A stretch of DNA of 64,000 nucleotides, taken from NCBI RefSeq assembly GCF_003054265.1, contig NZ_QBKT01000001.1, positions 868,001 through 932,000 of the forward strand. The letters are read 5' to 3'. Of this stretch, positions 1-10,576 are shown one piece after another (position 1 is the first letter of the stretch; every line of letters begins with the position of its first letter). The notes under the pieces are model-generated. The model was not told where the DNA came from. It searched no databases and saw only the letters and a program-made list of their open reading frames with translations. The stretch is from Kordia periserrulae. GTDB taxonomy: Bacteria > Bacteroidota > Bacteroidia > Flavobacteriales > Flavobacteriaceae. Made by a program: the position numbers and the translations under genes.

Positions 1-2768
1 TTATTGTTTTGTTGAATTTTCAAAATATAAACACCTGTTGCCAATTCCGATAGGTTCAAGCTTGATGGTGAATTTCTACTCAAATCCAATTGCTTTACGC
101 TGGCTTGTTGTCCTGCAATCGTATATGCCGTAATAGTTGTTTTTCCACTATCGTTAGCTTTGATGGTCATGTTTCCATTCGAAATTGTCGGATAGATAGA
201 AAAATTATTGTCCGCCGTAAATTCTTCTGTACTTAATACGCCAGGCAAGAATTGTCCTGTAAAGAATCCTCTTCCGTGCGTAGTTGCCAATACGGTATTG
301 TCTATGGTTCGTAAATCCAAATCTAACACAGGCACAGAACGCATTCCATTATCTGAGCGTACCCACGTTGGGTTTGCCGTATTAAAGTTTGACGATCTCC
401 AAACACCTAATTCGGTTCCGATGATAACCTCAGCGCCGTTTGCTACTAATGGATTGACTAGAATCGCTTTTACGGGAATGTCTGGCAAGTTTCCATCTTT
501 TTGTTCCCACGTAACACCAGCATCTGGAGAATACCATACGTTGTTTACGCCGTAGTTATGGAACGTTACGTATAAATCATCTTCCGTTTCTCCGAATTCA
601 ATATCAGAGATGCTTCCTACAAAACCAGCATCTTGAATGTTTGACCAAATTCGAATCGTAGTTAATGCCGCTTCAATTTTTAACAAACGTCCGTTGCGAA
701 GTCCTGCATACAGTGTTTGTCCGTCTGCAGAGGTTTTAAAAGCAGTTGGACTGCTATTGAGTAAAGCGTTCGTCAAATCTGTTCGTACAACGTTAGAACC
801 GCCGTTAGTAATGTTTGTAAACTGACCGATTCTAGCTGTTCCGCCCAGCGTAGTATTGGCATAAAATGTATTGGTATTTTTGTCCAATTCTGCCACATTG
901 ATAAAACCTCCTTCATTTGCATTGGCAATAAAATACGCGCCTGAAAAGTTCAATGTAGGATATGGAATAAATGCGTGACTTAAAAATGGAAAAGACGCAA
1001 TCATATAACCGTCGTTAAAATCAATGGCTGTGTAGGCTCCGTCACCTCCTAAAAATTCTGATAAACTGTTGACACCAGCATTCGCATCAAGTGCGATTAA
1101 ACTTCCGTTGTCTTGCGTTCCTCCTGCAAAATCATCACCATCAGCAATATCGCCATCAGCAATATCTCCGTAGTAAAACTGTGTGACATTGTAGTTTAAA
1201 TTTCTTGGCACAATGGCATTGGCGTTTCCTGCGGAGTTGAAAATATCTGCACTGTAATACACGCCTCCATCATTTCCTATGATTGCTTGTGTATTATCGT
1301 TTGGACGGAATACAATTGCATGTTGATCGGCATGTACTAAAGACGCTGTAATATTTTGTTGTCCGCCGCCTGTTTGCCATTTTGAGAGTTGCTCCCATTC
1401 AGAATTTGTGTTGTTAAATTTGAACAAATCAATTCCTCCTACGTATAAATTGTCATTATTATCTACTTCAATAGGCAAATTGTAAAAGGCTTGTTGTCTT
1501 GTATAATCTGAAGCAGGAATTCCATTGTCAGCATCATCTGGTTCTGTGAGGAGCGTTATGGTAGCAAAACTATCGGTAGTTTGATATAAGTTTGCCTGCG
1601 ATCCACCGCCGACATCTGCTGCTACCCAAAACGTTCCCGCTGTTGTTGATGAAGGTTCTAATTCGGTACGTTGTGTATTTGGTAAAGTAAATACTGAAGT
1701 AAACGTAATTCCATCTGTAGATGTTAAAATTTCTCCTCCATTGTTTCCAAAGAAATCACTTGTGGTTGTTAACCAAATATCGTTATTGATATCCAATTCG
1801 ATATCGTTTGGATTTTTATAGGCTCCATTCCCAAACTGAATGGGAAAACGTGACCAGTTTGTACCGCCGTCATCCGATTTGTACAATCCTCTTTGGTCAA
1901 ATCCTAAGATATTGAAAGGAACTCCCGATTCTCTATACGGCGCACTTGCTATAGCGGCATAAATTTCCGTAGTTCCGTTATTGTCTCTTGCCACTACATC
2001 GTTTACATAAAAAATTCCATCAATAGCAACATTTCCACTTATGTTAGAGGTTGTTCCAAAGTTTCCGCCTAAGACTTGCTGCCATGTGACGCCTCCATCA
2101 GTAGATTTGTAAATTCCTGAACCTATGGCAAATCCTGACGTGTACGATTCTCCAGAGCCTAAATACATGGTGTTGGAATCATTTGGGTCAGAAACAATTA
2201 CCGTTACCGAAATATTGTCTGGCAATCCTGTTACCAATTGCCAAGACGAATTGACATCGGTAATATCATCATTTACCCACAATCCACCCGAAACGCCACC
2301 GGCGAATACACGTGTATAATCGTCGGCAGGATTGGCATTGTTGATATCGTTTGGATCAAAGAGCAAGGCGCGTGTACGACCACCAATATTGTTGGGTCCA
2401 CGTTCTACCCAATTATTGTCTGCTGCATCGCCTGGCGCGCGTCCTTGCAATTGAAATTGCTCTATTTCGCGCTCAATTTGAGGAAGCAACTCAGGTGTTG
2501 GTCGCCCCAAGCTTGGATTCATAGTGAGTTCCCACACTTGTTCGTTATAGGCATTTGGCGGTAAGCCTTTCGCTTTGCGTTCTTTTCTAGATAGTTTTTG
2601 TGTTTCCTTGTACGGACTGTTTGCTAAGAAGTTGGCATGCTTTTCTCGCAATTCTGCTGCTGAAAGACTTTTTTCTTCCGCAGCAGCGAACTCGTCTATA
2701 AAAATATAGCCAAGCACAGCGAGCAACACAAAACCGATAGCAAGTCCTTTTTGAGTTGTTTTTTTCAT
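1..2768 (-). CDS. Asp-box (BNR/VPS10-like) repeat protein with T9SS sorting domain, 3' end cut by window
   Basis: Large secreted protein of unknown substrate. The minus-strand frame from ATG at 2768 is open to the window edge. It begins MKKTTQKG followed by a hydrophobic segment, so it is an exported or membrane-anchored precursor. Asp-box motifs of the S-x-D-x-G-x-T-W kind recur (KSTDGGVTW, KSDDGGTNW, YSPDAGVTW), which points to a beta-propeller like sortilin or sialidase folds. The last visible part (about residues 840-922) has the look of a T9SS type A sorting domain, ending in VYILKIQQNN with the last residues missing. A TAA seen at 1-3 is in another frame and is not the stop. The family is widespread in flavobacteria and its biochemical role is not known. 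The downstream neighbour of this kind is the M4 peptidase 46 bp upstream, same strand, so the two may be co-expressed. Confidence 0.85.
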   Translation of the reverse strand, partial: MKKTTQKGLAIGFVLLAVLGYIFIDEFAAAEEKSLSAAELREKHANFLANSPYKETQKLSRKERKAKGLPPNAYNEQVWELTMNPSLGRPTPELLPQIEREIEQFQLQGRAPGDAADNNWVERGPNNIGGRTRALLFDPNDINNANPADDYTRVFAGGVSGGLWVNDDITDVNSSWQLVTGLPDNISVTVIVSDPNDSNTMYLGSGESYTSGFAIGSGIYKSTDGGVTWQQVLGGNFGTTSNISGNVAIDGIFYVNDVVARDNNGTTEIYAAIASAPYRESGVPFNILGFDQRGLYKSDDGGTNWSRFPIQFGNGAYKNPNDIELDINNDIWLTTTSDFFGNNGGEILTSTDGITFTSVFTLPNTQRTELEPSSTTAGTFWVAADVGGGSQANLYQTTDSFATITLLTEPDDADNGIPASDYTRQQAFYNLPIEVDNNDNLYVGGIDLFKFNNTNSEWEQLSKWQTGGGQQNITASLVHADQHAIVFRPNDNTQAIIGNDGGVYYSADIFNSAGNANAIVPRNLNYNVTQFYYGDIADGDIADGDDFAGGTQDNGSLIALDANAGVNSLSEFLGGDGAYTAIDFNDGYMIASFPFLSHAFIPYPTLNFSGAYFIANANEGGFINVAELDKNTNTFYANTTLGGTARIGQFTNITNGGSNVVRTDLTNALLNSSPTAFKTSADGQTLYAGLRNGRLLKIEAALTTIRIWSNIQDAGFVGSISDIEFGETEDDLYVTFHNYGVNNVWYSPDAGVTWEQKDGNLPDIPVKAILVNPLVANGAEVIIGTELGVWRSSNFNTANPTWVRSDNGMRSVPVLDLDLRTIDNTVLATTHGRGFFTGQFLPGVLSTEEFTADNNFSIYPTISNGNMTIKANDSGKTTITAYTIAGQQASVKQLDLSRNSPSSLNLSELATGVYILKIQQNN

Positions 2769-2814
2769 AATTTTTTCTTTTTCTTTTTTCTTTTTTGGAG
2801 ATGACTTCTCTACA

Positions 2815-5709
2815 TTATTCGATGACGATTTTAGTAGATTCTACGAAGTTTTCTCCTGCAATTTTTAAGATATATAATCCTGATTGTAGATGATCTACAT
2901 TGATATTGGCTGTTCCTGTAAGATTGATTTTTTTCGAAAATAAATTTCTTCCGTTGATATCAAATATGCTTACAGACACATCTCCTAAGTTTCTCGCCGC
3001 TTTGATGTTGAAACTTCCTTTTGATGGATTTGGATATACTGAAAACGCATTGTTTACAGCAACATCATTTACGCTTAATATGTCAGCAACTACTAAATTA
3101 TCTATGACAGCACCTTCGTTATTCGTGTTTTGATCTGTCACTAAAACAAATCTAAACACAATACTTGATTCGTTGTTGAATGCAGATAAATTGTATTTGT
3201 ATTCTTTCATGGTGGTATCGGTTCCTGTCCATTGCGAGCCAATACAGTTGAAGCAATCGGTATTTCCTGAAGAAGCAAAGGTTCTGTCACTATTGTACCA
3301 ATCTGGATCGGTAGCATCACCCAAAACATTCCAATCTACGCCACCATTGGTTGAATATTCTACGTATAAATAATCCCAGTTTTGCTCAATATCGAACGCC
3401 ATATCAAATTTTAGCGTCGGATTGGCAATTCCGTTCAAATCATAACAATCAGTAACAAGATAGCTTCTCGTGTTTTGGAAATAATCTCCATTTAAATTGG
3501 TTGCGTATACGTTTCCGCTTAGCGTTGTAGTAGCAAAAACACTTCCTGATTGATTGTAAACACCTCTACTCCACAATTGCGGAATACCATCAGCATAGGT
3601 AAGTAGCTCATCATCTGCGTTTTCTAAGTCATATACATCATCTACTGCGCCAATTTCATTCACGCGAATGGCAAACCCTTCTTGGTTGTTGGACGCATCG
3701 CCATCATTTAGTAAATCGACTGAAAAGCTTAACGCGTGCAATCCTTTGGTGAGTGTAATTGCTGGAAGATCAATATCTGTAGTACTTCCCACAGGAATGC
3801 TTCCGTTATAGGTAAATGTGTTTACGGAACCACCGTCAATAGTGTAATTGATATCCAAGGTTGTAATGTCGGTCGTAACTCCAGAGTTTTCCACACGGAC
3901 TCTTGGTGAATAGGTATTTAATCCACAGTGAATTTCAGGATCGGTAACAGATACCAATCGCGCATCCGTTGCTTGTGCTACGTACTGATTTCCAACGTTT
4001 ACCGCAAAAAATGCATCTTGTGTTGCAATGGCTTCTGGACTGTTAGAGCCGTATAAACTTAGAGCTACTTCTACTGCCGCGTTTCTAGTATCTAAGAAGG
4101 TACTGTTTGGCGTGAGGTAGTCGCGCAATACCAAATATGCAATTTCTTCTGCTTTTTGCATTCCGATTCCAGTAACATTGAATGGATTGAAGACATCGTT
4201 TGTTCCAGAACCTCCTTGTACCAGTAAGTAAAACCAGTAATTTAACACACCGCTGTTACTGTGTACGCCACATTGGTCATTGCTATTGTTTGGTGTTGGG
4301 CAACCTGCAGTCGAAGTTGGTCGCCAATTGGCACCTTCGTACGTATCTGGATCACCAAATTGGTTGGGATTGCTCATGCTTCGAATTCCGATGCCATTAG
4401 GTGCAATATCTTCTCCTATTTGCCACGTTTGCACATTCGGATTTAGGTCATCGCCATTTCCTTTCGCATAAAATTCAATAGCTGCGCCCCATAAATCTGA
4501 GTAGCCTTCATTGAGTGCGCCAGATTCTCTAGCATATACCAAGTTGTTGGCAAATTGTGTAACTCCGTGTCCAATTTCGTGTGCGCAAATATCAATACTT
4601 GTCAACGGATCAAATCCGCCGCCACCATCACCATACGACATTACTGAACCATTCCAAGCGGCATTTACCCAACTTGCTCCGTTTTGTGGATTGGCTACGT
4701 GAATATAGCTTCGCATGGCAAAACCGTTGCCGTCAATTCCGTTTCTTCCGTGCACGTTTAACCAATAGTCATACGATTGCATAGCGCCCCAATGTGCATC
4801 TAGCGCAGCGTTGTCTAATCCTGGAAGTGACCATACATTGTCTGCATCTTCAAATTCGGCAAAGTTGTTTATGTATCCGCCACCAAAAGGTACGTTTTGC
4901 GCATCTCGTGTGTACACACTTCTTGAGTCATCATTTAGTGTGTACATTCCGCTCGTTTCTAAGCGTGTTTCAATATCTCTTAATCCACTGTAACTTGTTT
5001 GCGCAGAACCTGTCACAAACAAATTGGTCGCTGTTTTTGCTTTTAGATTGTTTGGATTGTTGAAATACTCACGTCCTTCATTGTAAGCGTGTTTGATGAT
5101 TTTATTATTGAATAAAATGTTTCCGTTTTGCGCATCTACATAAACTTCGCCTCTACTCACTGGTTGTGTAGCGTACATGTCAAATTTGTAAGCCAAGTTG
5201 AGCAAGCCAGAGTACTCATTCATTTCTGGTAATAAAACCAATTCGCCTTCAGGTTTGCTGTAATTGATAGCTGCTGCTTCCGCAGGATTTGACCATAAAT
5301 ATTCTTGTGCACCAACAAACGCTTTTGCTTTTTCAAATGCTTCTTGCGGAGATAAGGTTGGAGTTACATTTACACCAAGTCCATTGTACACTTCGCCATT
5401 AATACTTTTTACTGCATTATTTTTTGAGTGCATAATCAACGTACCAAATTCTACTTTGATTCCATTGTAATATTGTTGCATGCGCTCATGCTTCATTCCT
5501 GTACGGTCTTGGTTGACTGTAATTGTTTGGAATGTGTGATTGTCGTCTACATTGAACTTTTGTAAAAATGTTCTTTGCGCTTCTTCCGAAGAAACGTGTG
5601 TAGTAAACTTGATGGTTTTGTTGACAGAAACTGCCTGTTGCGCTTTTAGTTGCATCGCGCACAAGGCACATAAGATGAGAATTCCTGCTTTAATGTAATT
5701 TGAATACAT
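2815..5709 (-). CDS. Secreted M4-family (thermolysin-like) metallopeptidase with T9SS sorting domain
   Basis: Zinc endopeptidase predicted to cleave proteins outside the cell. Order of parts: signal peptide (1-24), FTP/PepSY-like propeptide (about 30-210), M4 catalytic domain (about 225-590), a CARDB-like beta domain (about 595-690), a jelly-roll or MAM-like segment (about 700-880), and a T9SS type A sorting domain at the end (SVYPNPSKGSF to KIVIE). The zinc motif HEIGH is at 377-381, the third ligand Glu401 lies in NEGYSD exactly 20 residues after His381 as in thermolysin, and the transition-state His483 lies in GVHSNSG. All catalytic residues are present, so it should be active after propeptide removal. 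The ATG at 5709 gives a proper signal peptide. Secretion through the Sec and then the type IX system is inferred from the C-terminal domain. Confidence 0.93.
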   Translation of the reverse strand: MYSNYIKAGILILCALCAMQLKAQQAVSVNKTIKFTTHVSSEEAQRTFLQKFNVDDNHTFQTITVNQDRTGMKHERMQQYYNGIKVEFGTLIMHSKNNAVKSINGEVYNGLGVNVTPTLSPQEAFEKAKAFVGAQEYLWSNPAEAAAINYSKPEGELVLLPEMNEYSGLLNLAYKFDMYATQPVSRGEVYVDAQNGNILFNNKIIKHAYNEGREYFNNPNNLKAKTATNLFVTGSAQTSYSGLRDIETRLETSGMYTLNDDSRSVYTRDAQNVPFGGGYINNFAEFEDADNVWSLPGLDNAALDAHWGAMQSYDYWLNVHGRNGIDGNGFAMRSYIHVANPQNGASWVNAAWNGSVMSYGDGGGGFDPLTSIDICAHEIGHGVTQFANNLVYARESGALNEGYSDLWGAAIEFYAKGNGDDLNPNVQTWQIGEDIAPNGIGIRSMSNPNQFGDPDTYEGANWRPTSTAGCPTPNNSNDQCGVHSNSGVLNYWFYLLVQGGSGTNDVFNPFNVTGIGMQKAEEIAYLVLRDYLTPNSTFLDTRNAAVEVALSLYGSNSPEAIATQDAFFAVNVGNQYVAQATDARLVSVTDPEIHCGLNTYSPRVRVENSGVTTDITTLDINYTIDGGSVNTFTYNGSIPVGSTTDIDLPAITLTKGLHALSFSVDLLNDGDASNNQEGFAIRVNEIGAVDDVYDLENADDELLTYADGIPQLWSRGVYNQSGSVFATTTLSGNVYATNLNGDYFQNTRSYLVTDCYDLNGIANPTLKFDMAFDIEQNWDYLYVEYSTNGGVDWNVLGDATDPDWYNSDRTFASSGNTDCFNCIGSQWTGTDTTMKEYKYNLSAFNNESSIVFRFVLVTDQNTNNEGAVIDNLVVADILSVNDVAVNNAFSVYPNPSKGSFNIKAARNLGDVSVSIFDINGRNLFSKKINLTGTANINVDHLQSGLYILKIAGENFVESTKIVIE

Positions 5710-5752
5710 AATTTAGTTAGTAATAATAGGGTTAAGAGGCTAATATTTTTGT

Positions 5753-7096
5753 TTATACTGTTTTGGCTGTGAGCTTATTGAACAATAATACTGCCTGACT
5801 GTCGGAGAGTCTGGAAATATAATTCGTTACGTTCATCAGTCGATGGTATAAATGATTTGTTTTATAGTCTACTGTTTCTGGTAAAACTTTCAAAATCAAT
5901 TTGTCATAGCTAGATAATGAATCGTTGTGATGATTCTCTACTGCAGAAATAAAGGTGTTTAGTAAGTGCTGCAATACATGATATCCTGTTATTTCTTTTT
6001 CGATGACTTCTTCGCTTTTGTAAATTTTTTCGAAACTAATTTTGATAATATCTTCAATCTGTGCTTTGTACTTGCTCTTCTCCATAATACCTACGGAAAA
6101 ATCGCCTGCACGGATTGCTTCTTCGTTTTCTAGAAAAATTCGCACCGCATCTTCAATGAGTGTATTGATAGATAAAGCACGTAAGTAACTCAACCGATCT
6201 TCTCGGTGTTGTAAGGCGCTGTATTTTTCTTTGTGAATGGTGTCGCGCACTAAATTGATTAAGTATTCGAGCGCTTTTTCTTCTTGAATTAAGCCAAGAT
6301 TGATTCCATCTTCAAAATCAATAATTGTATAACAGATATCATCGGCAGCTTCTACCAAAAATGTCAATGGATGTCTGGCGTAGCGAATGTCATCACCTTC
6401 ACCTTGTTGTAGTAAACCCAATTCGTTTGCCACATCGGTAAATGCTTCTTTTTGCGATTGGAAAATGCCGTATTTTTTATCGGCAATATGTTTTGTTGGT
6501 TTTTTTGGTAACGATTGCTTCGGATATTTCATAAAAGCGCCCAAAGTGGCATAGCTTAAACGCAAACTTCCGTCGACACCTTTTCGGTTTTCGGTTAAAA
6601 TTTTAAATCCGTTCGCATTTCCTTCAAAATCGCATAAATCTTGATATTCTTTTGCCGTTAATTTTGATTGAAATTGCGTGCCGTTTCCAATTTTGAAATA
6701 TTCACCAATAGCACGTTCGCCCGAATGTCCAAATGGCGGATTTCCAATGTCGTGTGCTAAGGCAGCGGCGGCAACGATGGCACCAAAATCGTTGAATTGA
6801 AAACCGTGCACTTCTTGTAAGTGCGGATATTTTTCTAAAAGTTTTTTCCCAACTTTTCTTCCCAAACTTCGTCCTACGACAGAAACTTCCAAACTGTGAG
6901 TAAGTCGCGTGTGTACAAAATCGGTTTTAGACAATGGAACGACTTGCGTTTTGTCTTGCAAACTGCGAAAAGCGGATGAAAATATGACCCGATCGTAATC
7001 TACTTCAAAACCCAATCGGGTTTCGTCTTGCTCTTTGCGCAAGCGCTTGTGGGTATCTCCATGACGTTTAAGAGAGAGTAGTTGTTCCCAATTCAT
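5753..7096 (-). CDS. dgt: Deoxyguanosinetriphosphate triphosphohydrolase (dGTPase)
   Basis: HD-domain enzyme that splits dGTP into deoxyguanosine and triphosphate, acting on dNTP pools in the cytosol. The N-terminal stretch with KRHGDTHKR and FEVDYDRVIFSSAFRSLQ is the family signature. The metal site is seen as THSLEV and then AHDIGNPPFGHSGE. The C-terminal part follows the dGTPase type 2 pattern. The frame is open 19 codons further upstream, but I start at MNWEQLLSLKRHG (ATG at 7096) because the homologous region begins there and the extra stretch looks like untranslated DNA. Length 447 aa is normal. It lies 43 bp upstream of the M4 peptidase gene with no evident functional link. The nrd genes in the same window also act on dNTP supply. 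Confidence 0.92.
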   Translation of the reverse strand: MNWEQLLSLKRHGDTHKRLRKEQDETRLGFEVDYDRVIFSSAFRSLQDKTQVVPLSKTDFVHTRLTHSLEVSVVGRSLGRKVGKKLLEKYPHLQEVHGFQFNDFGAIVAAAALAHDIGNPPFGHSGERAIGEYFKIGNGTQFQSKLTAKEYQDLCDFEGNANGFKILTENRKGVDGSLRLSYATLGAFMKYPKQSLPKKPTKHIADKKYGIFQSQKEAFTDVANELGLLQQGEGDDIRYARHPLTFLVEAADDICYTIIDFEDGINLGLIQEEKALEYLINLVRDTIHKEKYSALQHREDRLSYLRALSINTLIEDAVRIFLENEEAIRAGDFSVGIMEKSKYKAQIEDIIKISFEKIYKSEEVIEKEITGYHVLQHLLNTFISAVENHHNDSLSSYDKLILKVLPETVDYKTNHLYHRLMNVTNYISRLSDSQAVLLFNKLTAKTV

Positions 7097-7331
7097 TAGA
7101 AAAATAGCATTTTTACGTGCAATATAGCACATTAATATTGTAAATACCAACACATATATTCTAAACAGTTTATAAAAACAATTCCCTAAAGTAAAGTTAT
7201 ATTTCTGTGGTTTTTCAGTTATTTAGTATCTTTAGCGACGCCATAGGCAACAGTTAAGATATAACCTTATGGTAACATTACATTTGACAACACTTTTGAT
7301 ATTTGTAAATTATTTTTTTTAAAATCCTCGT

Positions 7332-9662
7332 ATGGACAATATTTACTTACTGATGATCATTGCGTTGACTATTTTGGCGATTGCCGATTTGGTCGTTGGA
7401 GTTAGTAATGACGCAGTAAACTTCCTGAATTCTGCAATTGGTTCAAAAGCCATTTCTTTTAAAACAATTATGATTGTAGCCAGCGTTGGTGTTGCCGTCG
7501 GTGCTATTTTTTCAAGCGGTTTGATGGAAGTCGCCCGAAAAGGAATTTTTACGCCCGAACAGTTTCATTTTCATGAAATCATGATCATTTTCATGGCAGT
7601 AATGATTACGGATATTTTGCTGCTCGACTTTTTTAATACGCTCGGAATGCCTACTTCTACTACGGTTTCCATCGTTTTTGAATTGCTTGGAGCTGCGGTT
7701 GCCATGGCACTTATTACAATTAGTAAGAAAGGAGACGGATACGATACGCTTCTTGAATATATCAACACTTCCAAAGCTACTGAAATTATTGTCGGCATTT
7801 TATTGTCTGTCGTCATTGCGTTTACGATTGGTGCTGTCGTGCAATGGTTTTCACGTTTGTTGTTATCCTATAATTTTAATGAAAAAGCACGTTGGATTGG
7901 CGCTTTGTTTGGCGGATTTGCCTTAACAGCGATTACCTATTTTATTTTTGTAAAAGGAATAAAAGGAACTTCATATGCCAATAAAATTGTAGATACAGCA
8001 TCTTCTCTAACGCTGAAAGACTTTTTAGAAGTGTATGTGTTACAAATTGTAACCATCAGTTTTGTGGCTTGGTCAATTATTTCTTATGGCGTAATGTCGC
8101 TTCTCAAAGTAAATATTTATAAACTCATTATTGTTATTGGAACTTTTGCCTTAGCACTCGCATTTGCAGGAAACGACTTGGTAAACTTTATTGGTGTTCC
8201 AATTGCGGGTTGGCAAGCGTTTGAAAAGTTTATGGAAAGCGGTTTTGCTGGTGGCGATATTGTAGCAGCAGCAAAAGATTTTGAAATGGGCTTTTTAGGA
8301 AAAACGGTAGAAACACCGACTATTTTCCTAGTAATTGCAGGCTTTATCATGGTAATCACACTTTGGTTTTCAAGCAAAGCAAAAGCCGTAGTAAAAACGT
8401 CAATCGATTTGTCAAGTCAAGAACAAACAAAAGAACGTTTTCGACCAAATTCGTTGTCGAGAGGTTTTGTTCGTGCTTCTATTGGCATATCCACTGGAGT
8501 TTCTTCTATCATTCCAAATTCATGGCAAAAGAAGATTGACAAACAGTTTGCAACGCCACCAGTAAAGAGTTATAAAAATAAAAAAGACATTCCTGCATTC
8601 GACATGGTACGTGCAGCCGTAAATTTAATGGTTGCCAGTGTATTGATTTCTATTGCTACTTCTATGAAATTGCCATTATCTACTACCTACGTTACGTTTA
8701 TGGTTGCGATGGGAACTTCGTTGGCAGATAGAGCTTGGGGCGCAGAAAGTGCCGTATATAGAGTGGCAGGAGTTTTAAATGTGATTGGCGGATGGTTCTT
8801 TACAGCTATTGTTGCTTTTCTAGCAGCAGGATTGATAGCCTTCTTATTGAACATTCACCTTCCAATCATGCTAGCGTTGTTGTTGAGTTTAGCAGCGTTT
8901 TTATTAATCAGAAACTACATCATTCACAACAAGAAAGCCAAAGAAGCAAAGGTTGAAGATAGCTTGAAGAAAGCTGAAAGCAGTTCGGTGCAAGGTGTGA
9001 TTCACGAAAGTGCTGATACCATTGGAAATGTATTGAAAAGAGGAAATCGAATTTATACAAACGCCATTAACGGTTTGGCTAAGCAAGATTTGAATATGCT
9101 GAAGAAAAACCGTAAAAATATTTCCAAACTTTCTGATGAGATTGACGAATTGCGCGATAATATTTTCTTCTTTATTAAAAATTTAGACGAAGCCAGCAGC
9201 GTTGGCGCGAGTAATTTTTATATCAATATTTTAGGGTATTTACAAGACATTACACAGTCGTTGGAATACATTTCGAAAGCGAGTTTAAAACACGTAAACA
9301 ACAACCATAAGAAGCTAAAATTCAATCAAATTAAAGAGTTGAAACAGGTTGATGAAGCTATGGAAACCTTGTTTAATAAAACGAAAGAATCTTTTGATTC
9401 GCGTTCGTTTGAAGATATAGAAGGTGTTTTGGTGAGTAGAGACGGCATTTTTGAATTGGTTCAACAAAAAATCCAAACACAGGTTGAACGTACACGCACA
9501 GAAGAATCGAGTCCGAAGAATACAACGTTGTATTTTAGTTTGTTGCTAGAAACCAAAGATTTACTGAATGCTACGATGAATTTATTGGAAGTATATTACA
9601 AAGAACACGATAGTTCGGTTGAGCCTGCTACGATTAAAGATAAAACGGATCAAGAGGAATAG
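7332..9662 (+). CDS. Inorganic phosphate transporter, PiT family, with PhoU-like C-terminal region
   Basis: Low-affinity phosphate permease of the inner membrane, driven by proton or sodium symport. Two halves carry the PiT signature: residues 18-35 with VVGVSNDAVNFLNSA, and about 275-295 with FAGNDLVNFIGVP. About ten to twelve membrane segments extend to residue 530. The last 200 residues (about 560-760) are helical and charged, resembling PhoU, the phosphate-signalling regulator usually encoded separately. This fused layout (776 aa) is common in Bacteroidota. It starts divergently from dgt across a 235 bp gap. Substrate specificity for phosphate rather than sulfate is inferred from the family. 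Confidence 0.92.
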   Translation: MDNIYLLMIIALTILAIADLVVGVSNDAVNFLNSAIGSKAISFKTIMIVASVGVAVGAIFSSGLMEVARKGIFTPEQFHFHEIMIIFMAVMITDILLLDFFNTLGMPTSTTVSIVFELLGAAVAMALITISKKGDGYDTLLEYINTSKATEIIVGILLSVVIAFTIGAVVQWFSRLLLSYNFNEKARWIGALFGGFALTAITYFIFVKGIKGTSYANKIVDTASSLTLKDFLEVYVLQIVTISFVAWSIISYGVMSLLKVNIYKLIIVIGTFALALAFAGNDLVNFIGVPIAGWQAFEKFMESGFAGGDIVAAAKDFEMGFLGKTVETPTIFLVIAGFIMVITLWFSSKAKAVVKTSIDLSSQEQTKERFRPNSLSRGFVRASIGISTGVSSIIPNSWQKKIDKQFATPPVKSYKNKKDIPAFDMVRAAVNLMVASVLISIATSMKLPLSTTYVTFMVAMGTSLADRAWGAESAVYRVAGVLNVIGGWFFTAIVAFLAAGLIAFLLNIHLPIMLALLLSLAAFLLIRNYIIHNKKAKEAKVEDSLKKAESSSVQGVIHESADTIGNVLKRGNRIYTNAINGLAKQDLNMLKKNRKNISKLSDEIDELRDNIFFFIKNLDEASSVGASNFYINILGYLQDITQSLEYISKASLKHVNNNHKKLKFNQIKELKQVDEAMETLFNKTKESFDSRSFEDIEGVLVSRDGIFELVQQKIQTQVERTRTEESSPKNTTLYFSLLLETKDLLNATMNLLEVYYKEHDSSVEPATIKDKTDQEE

Positions 9663-9832
9663 TTCTTCAATGTAACAATTTTTCTATTTGAAAATGTAGC
9701 AATTGTTTTTTAATCGCTTTGCTACTAGATTCTAGACTTTTTTAGTTTTTTACATTCTTTCTGAGCAAAATTACGCCTTGCGCTATGCTTTGCGATGAAA
9801 ATACTATCTTAGAGCAATCAAATGCTACACAC

Positions 9833-10537
9833 ATGCTAAAATCTGTCATCATTTCTATTTTTCTATGTATTTCTACGATTACTTTTGCGCAGGAAGTATC
9901 TGGAAAAGTACTTCTTGAAAAAGCTATCCAATATCATGACCCGAATGGCAATTGGGAAACGTTTAACGACACGTTGCACATTACAATGAAAACTCCCAAA
10001 AATCCTGATCGCGTGAGTATCATTCATATCAATTTACCAGACGAATATTTTTCTGTAAAAGCTACTCGCGGCGAGAAAACTACCGAATATACCATTGCGA
10101 AAGACCGTTGTGCGATTGCGTTTAACGGAAATTCCAATCTTTCAGAAGAAATCAAAAAAGAAAACAATCTCAGTTGCGAACGTGCCCATTTATACAAAAA
10201 TTATTATACCTATTTATATGGTTTGCCCATGAAGTTGAAAGACGAAGGAACGCTTATTGACCCAAAAGTGCAACGAAAAACCTTTAAAGGCAAGGAATAT
10301 ATAGTCTTAAAAGTTACCTACAACGAAAGTGTTGGAAAAGATACGTGGTACTTTTATTTCAATCCGAAAACATACGCGATGGAAGTGTATCAGTTCTTTA
10401 AAGACGAATCTAAAAACGACGGAGAATATATTTTGTTAACAGACGAAAAGGTGATTAACGGAATTAAAATGCCAAAAAATCGTGCGTGGTATTATAATAA
10501 AGATGATGGGTATTTGGGAACGGATATATTGAATTAG
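9833..10537 (+). CDS. DUF6503-like secreted protein
   Basis: Small exported protein of unknown function, 234 aa. The signal peptide is MLKSVIISIFLCISTITFAQ. The mature part starts with GKVLLEKAIQYHDP, a stretch I recognise from DUF6503-type flavobacterial proteins, which form lipoprotein-localisation-like (LolA-like) beta folds. The frame is open from 9785, but the ATG at 9833 gives a clean signal peptide, so it is preferred. It follows the phosphate transporter by 170 bp on the same strand, and a strong hairpin terminator stands between it and the convergent nrdA. The family name is from memory and only moderately sure; the secretion call is solid. Confidence 0.7.
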   Translation: MLKSVIISIFLCISTITFAQEVSGKVLLEKAIQYHDPNGNWETFNDTLHITMKTPKNPDRVSIIHINLPDEYFSVKATRGEKTTEYTIAKDRCAIAFNGNSNLSEEIKKENNLSCERAHLYKNYYTYLYGLPMKLKDEGTLIDPKVQRKTFKGKEYIVLKVTYNESVGKDTWYFYFNPKTYAMEVYQFFKDESKNDGEYILLTDEKVINGIKMPKNRAWYYNKDDGYLGTDILN

Positions 10538-10558
10538 ATCGCTTCGCTGCTAGACTTG

Positions 10559-10576
10559 TTCTCGCGTAGGCGAGAA
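10559..10576. repeat. Short palindrome after the DUF6503 gene
   Basis: TTCTCGC and GCGAGAA are separated by 4 bases (stem 7 bp). It follows the stop codon by 21 bases and sits in the gap 10538-10820, which also holds GCTTCGCT-type repeats and the terminator at 10758. No gene is seen in this 283 bp gap. Confidence 0.5.

Noticed and set aside
1-3. TTA at the first bases read as the stop codon of the first gene
   Set aside because: It is out of frame with the ATG at 2768 (2768 is not a multiple of 3), and the frame continues past base 1.
208-2564. Several 60-115 codon plus-strand frames opposite the first gene
   Set aside because: The minus strand holds one continuous frame of 922 codons with Asp-box motifs; the plus frames have none.
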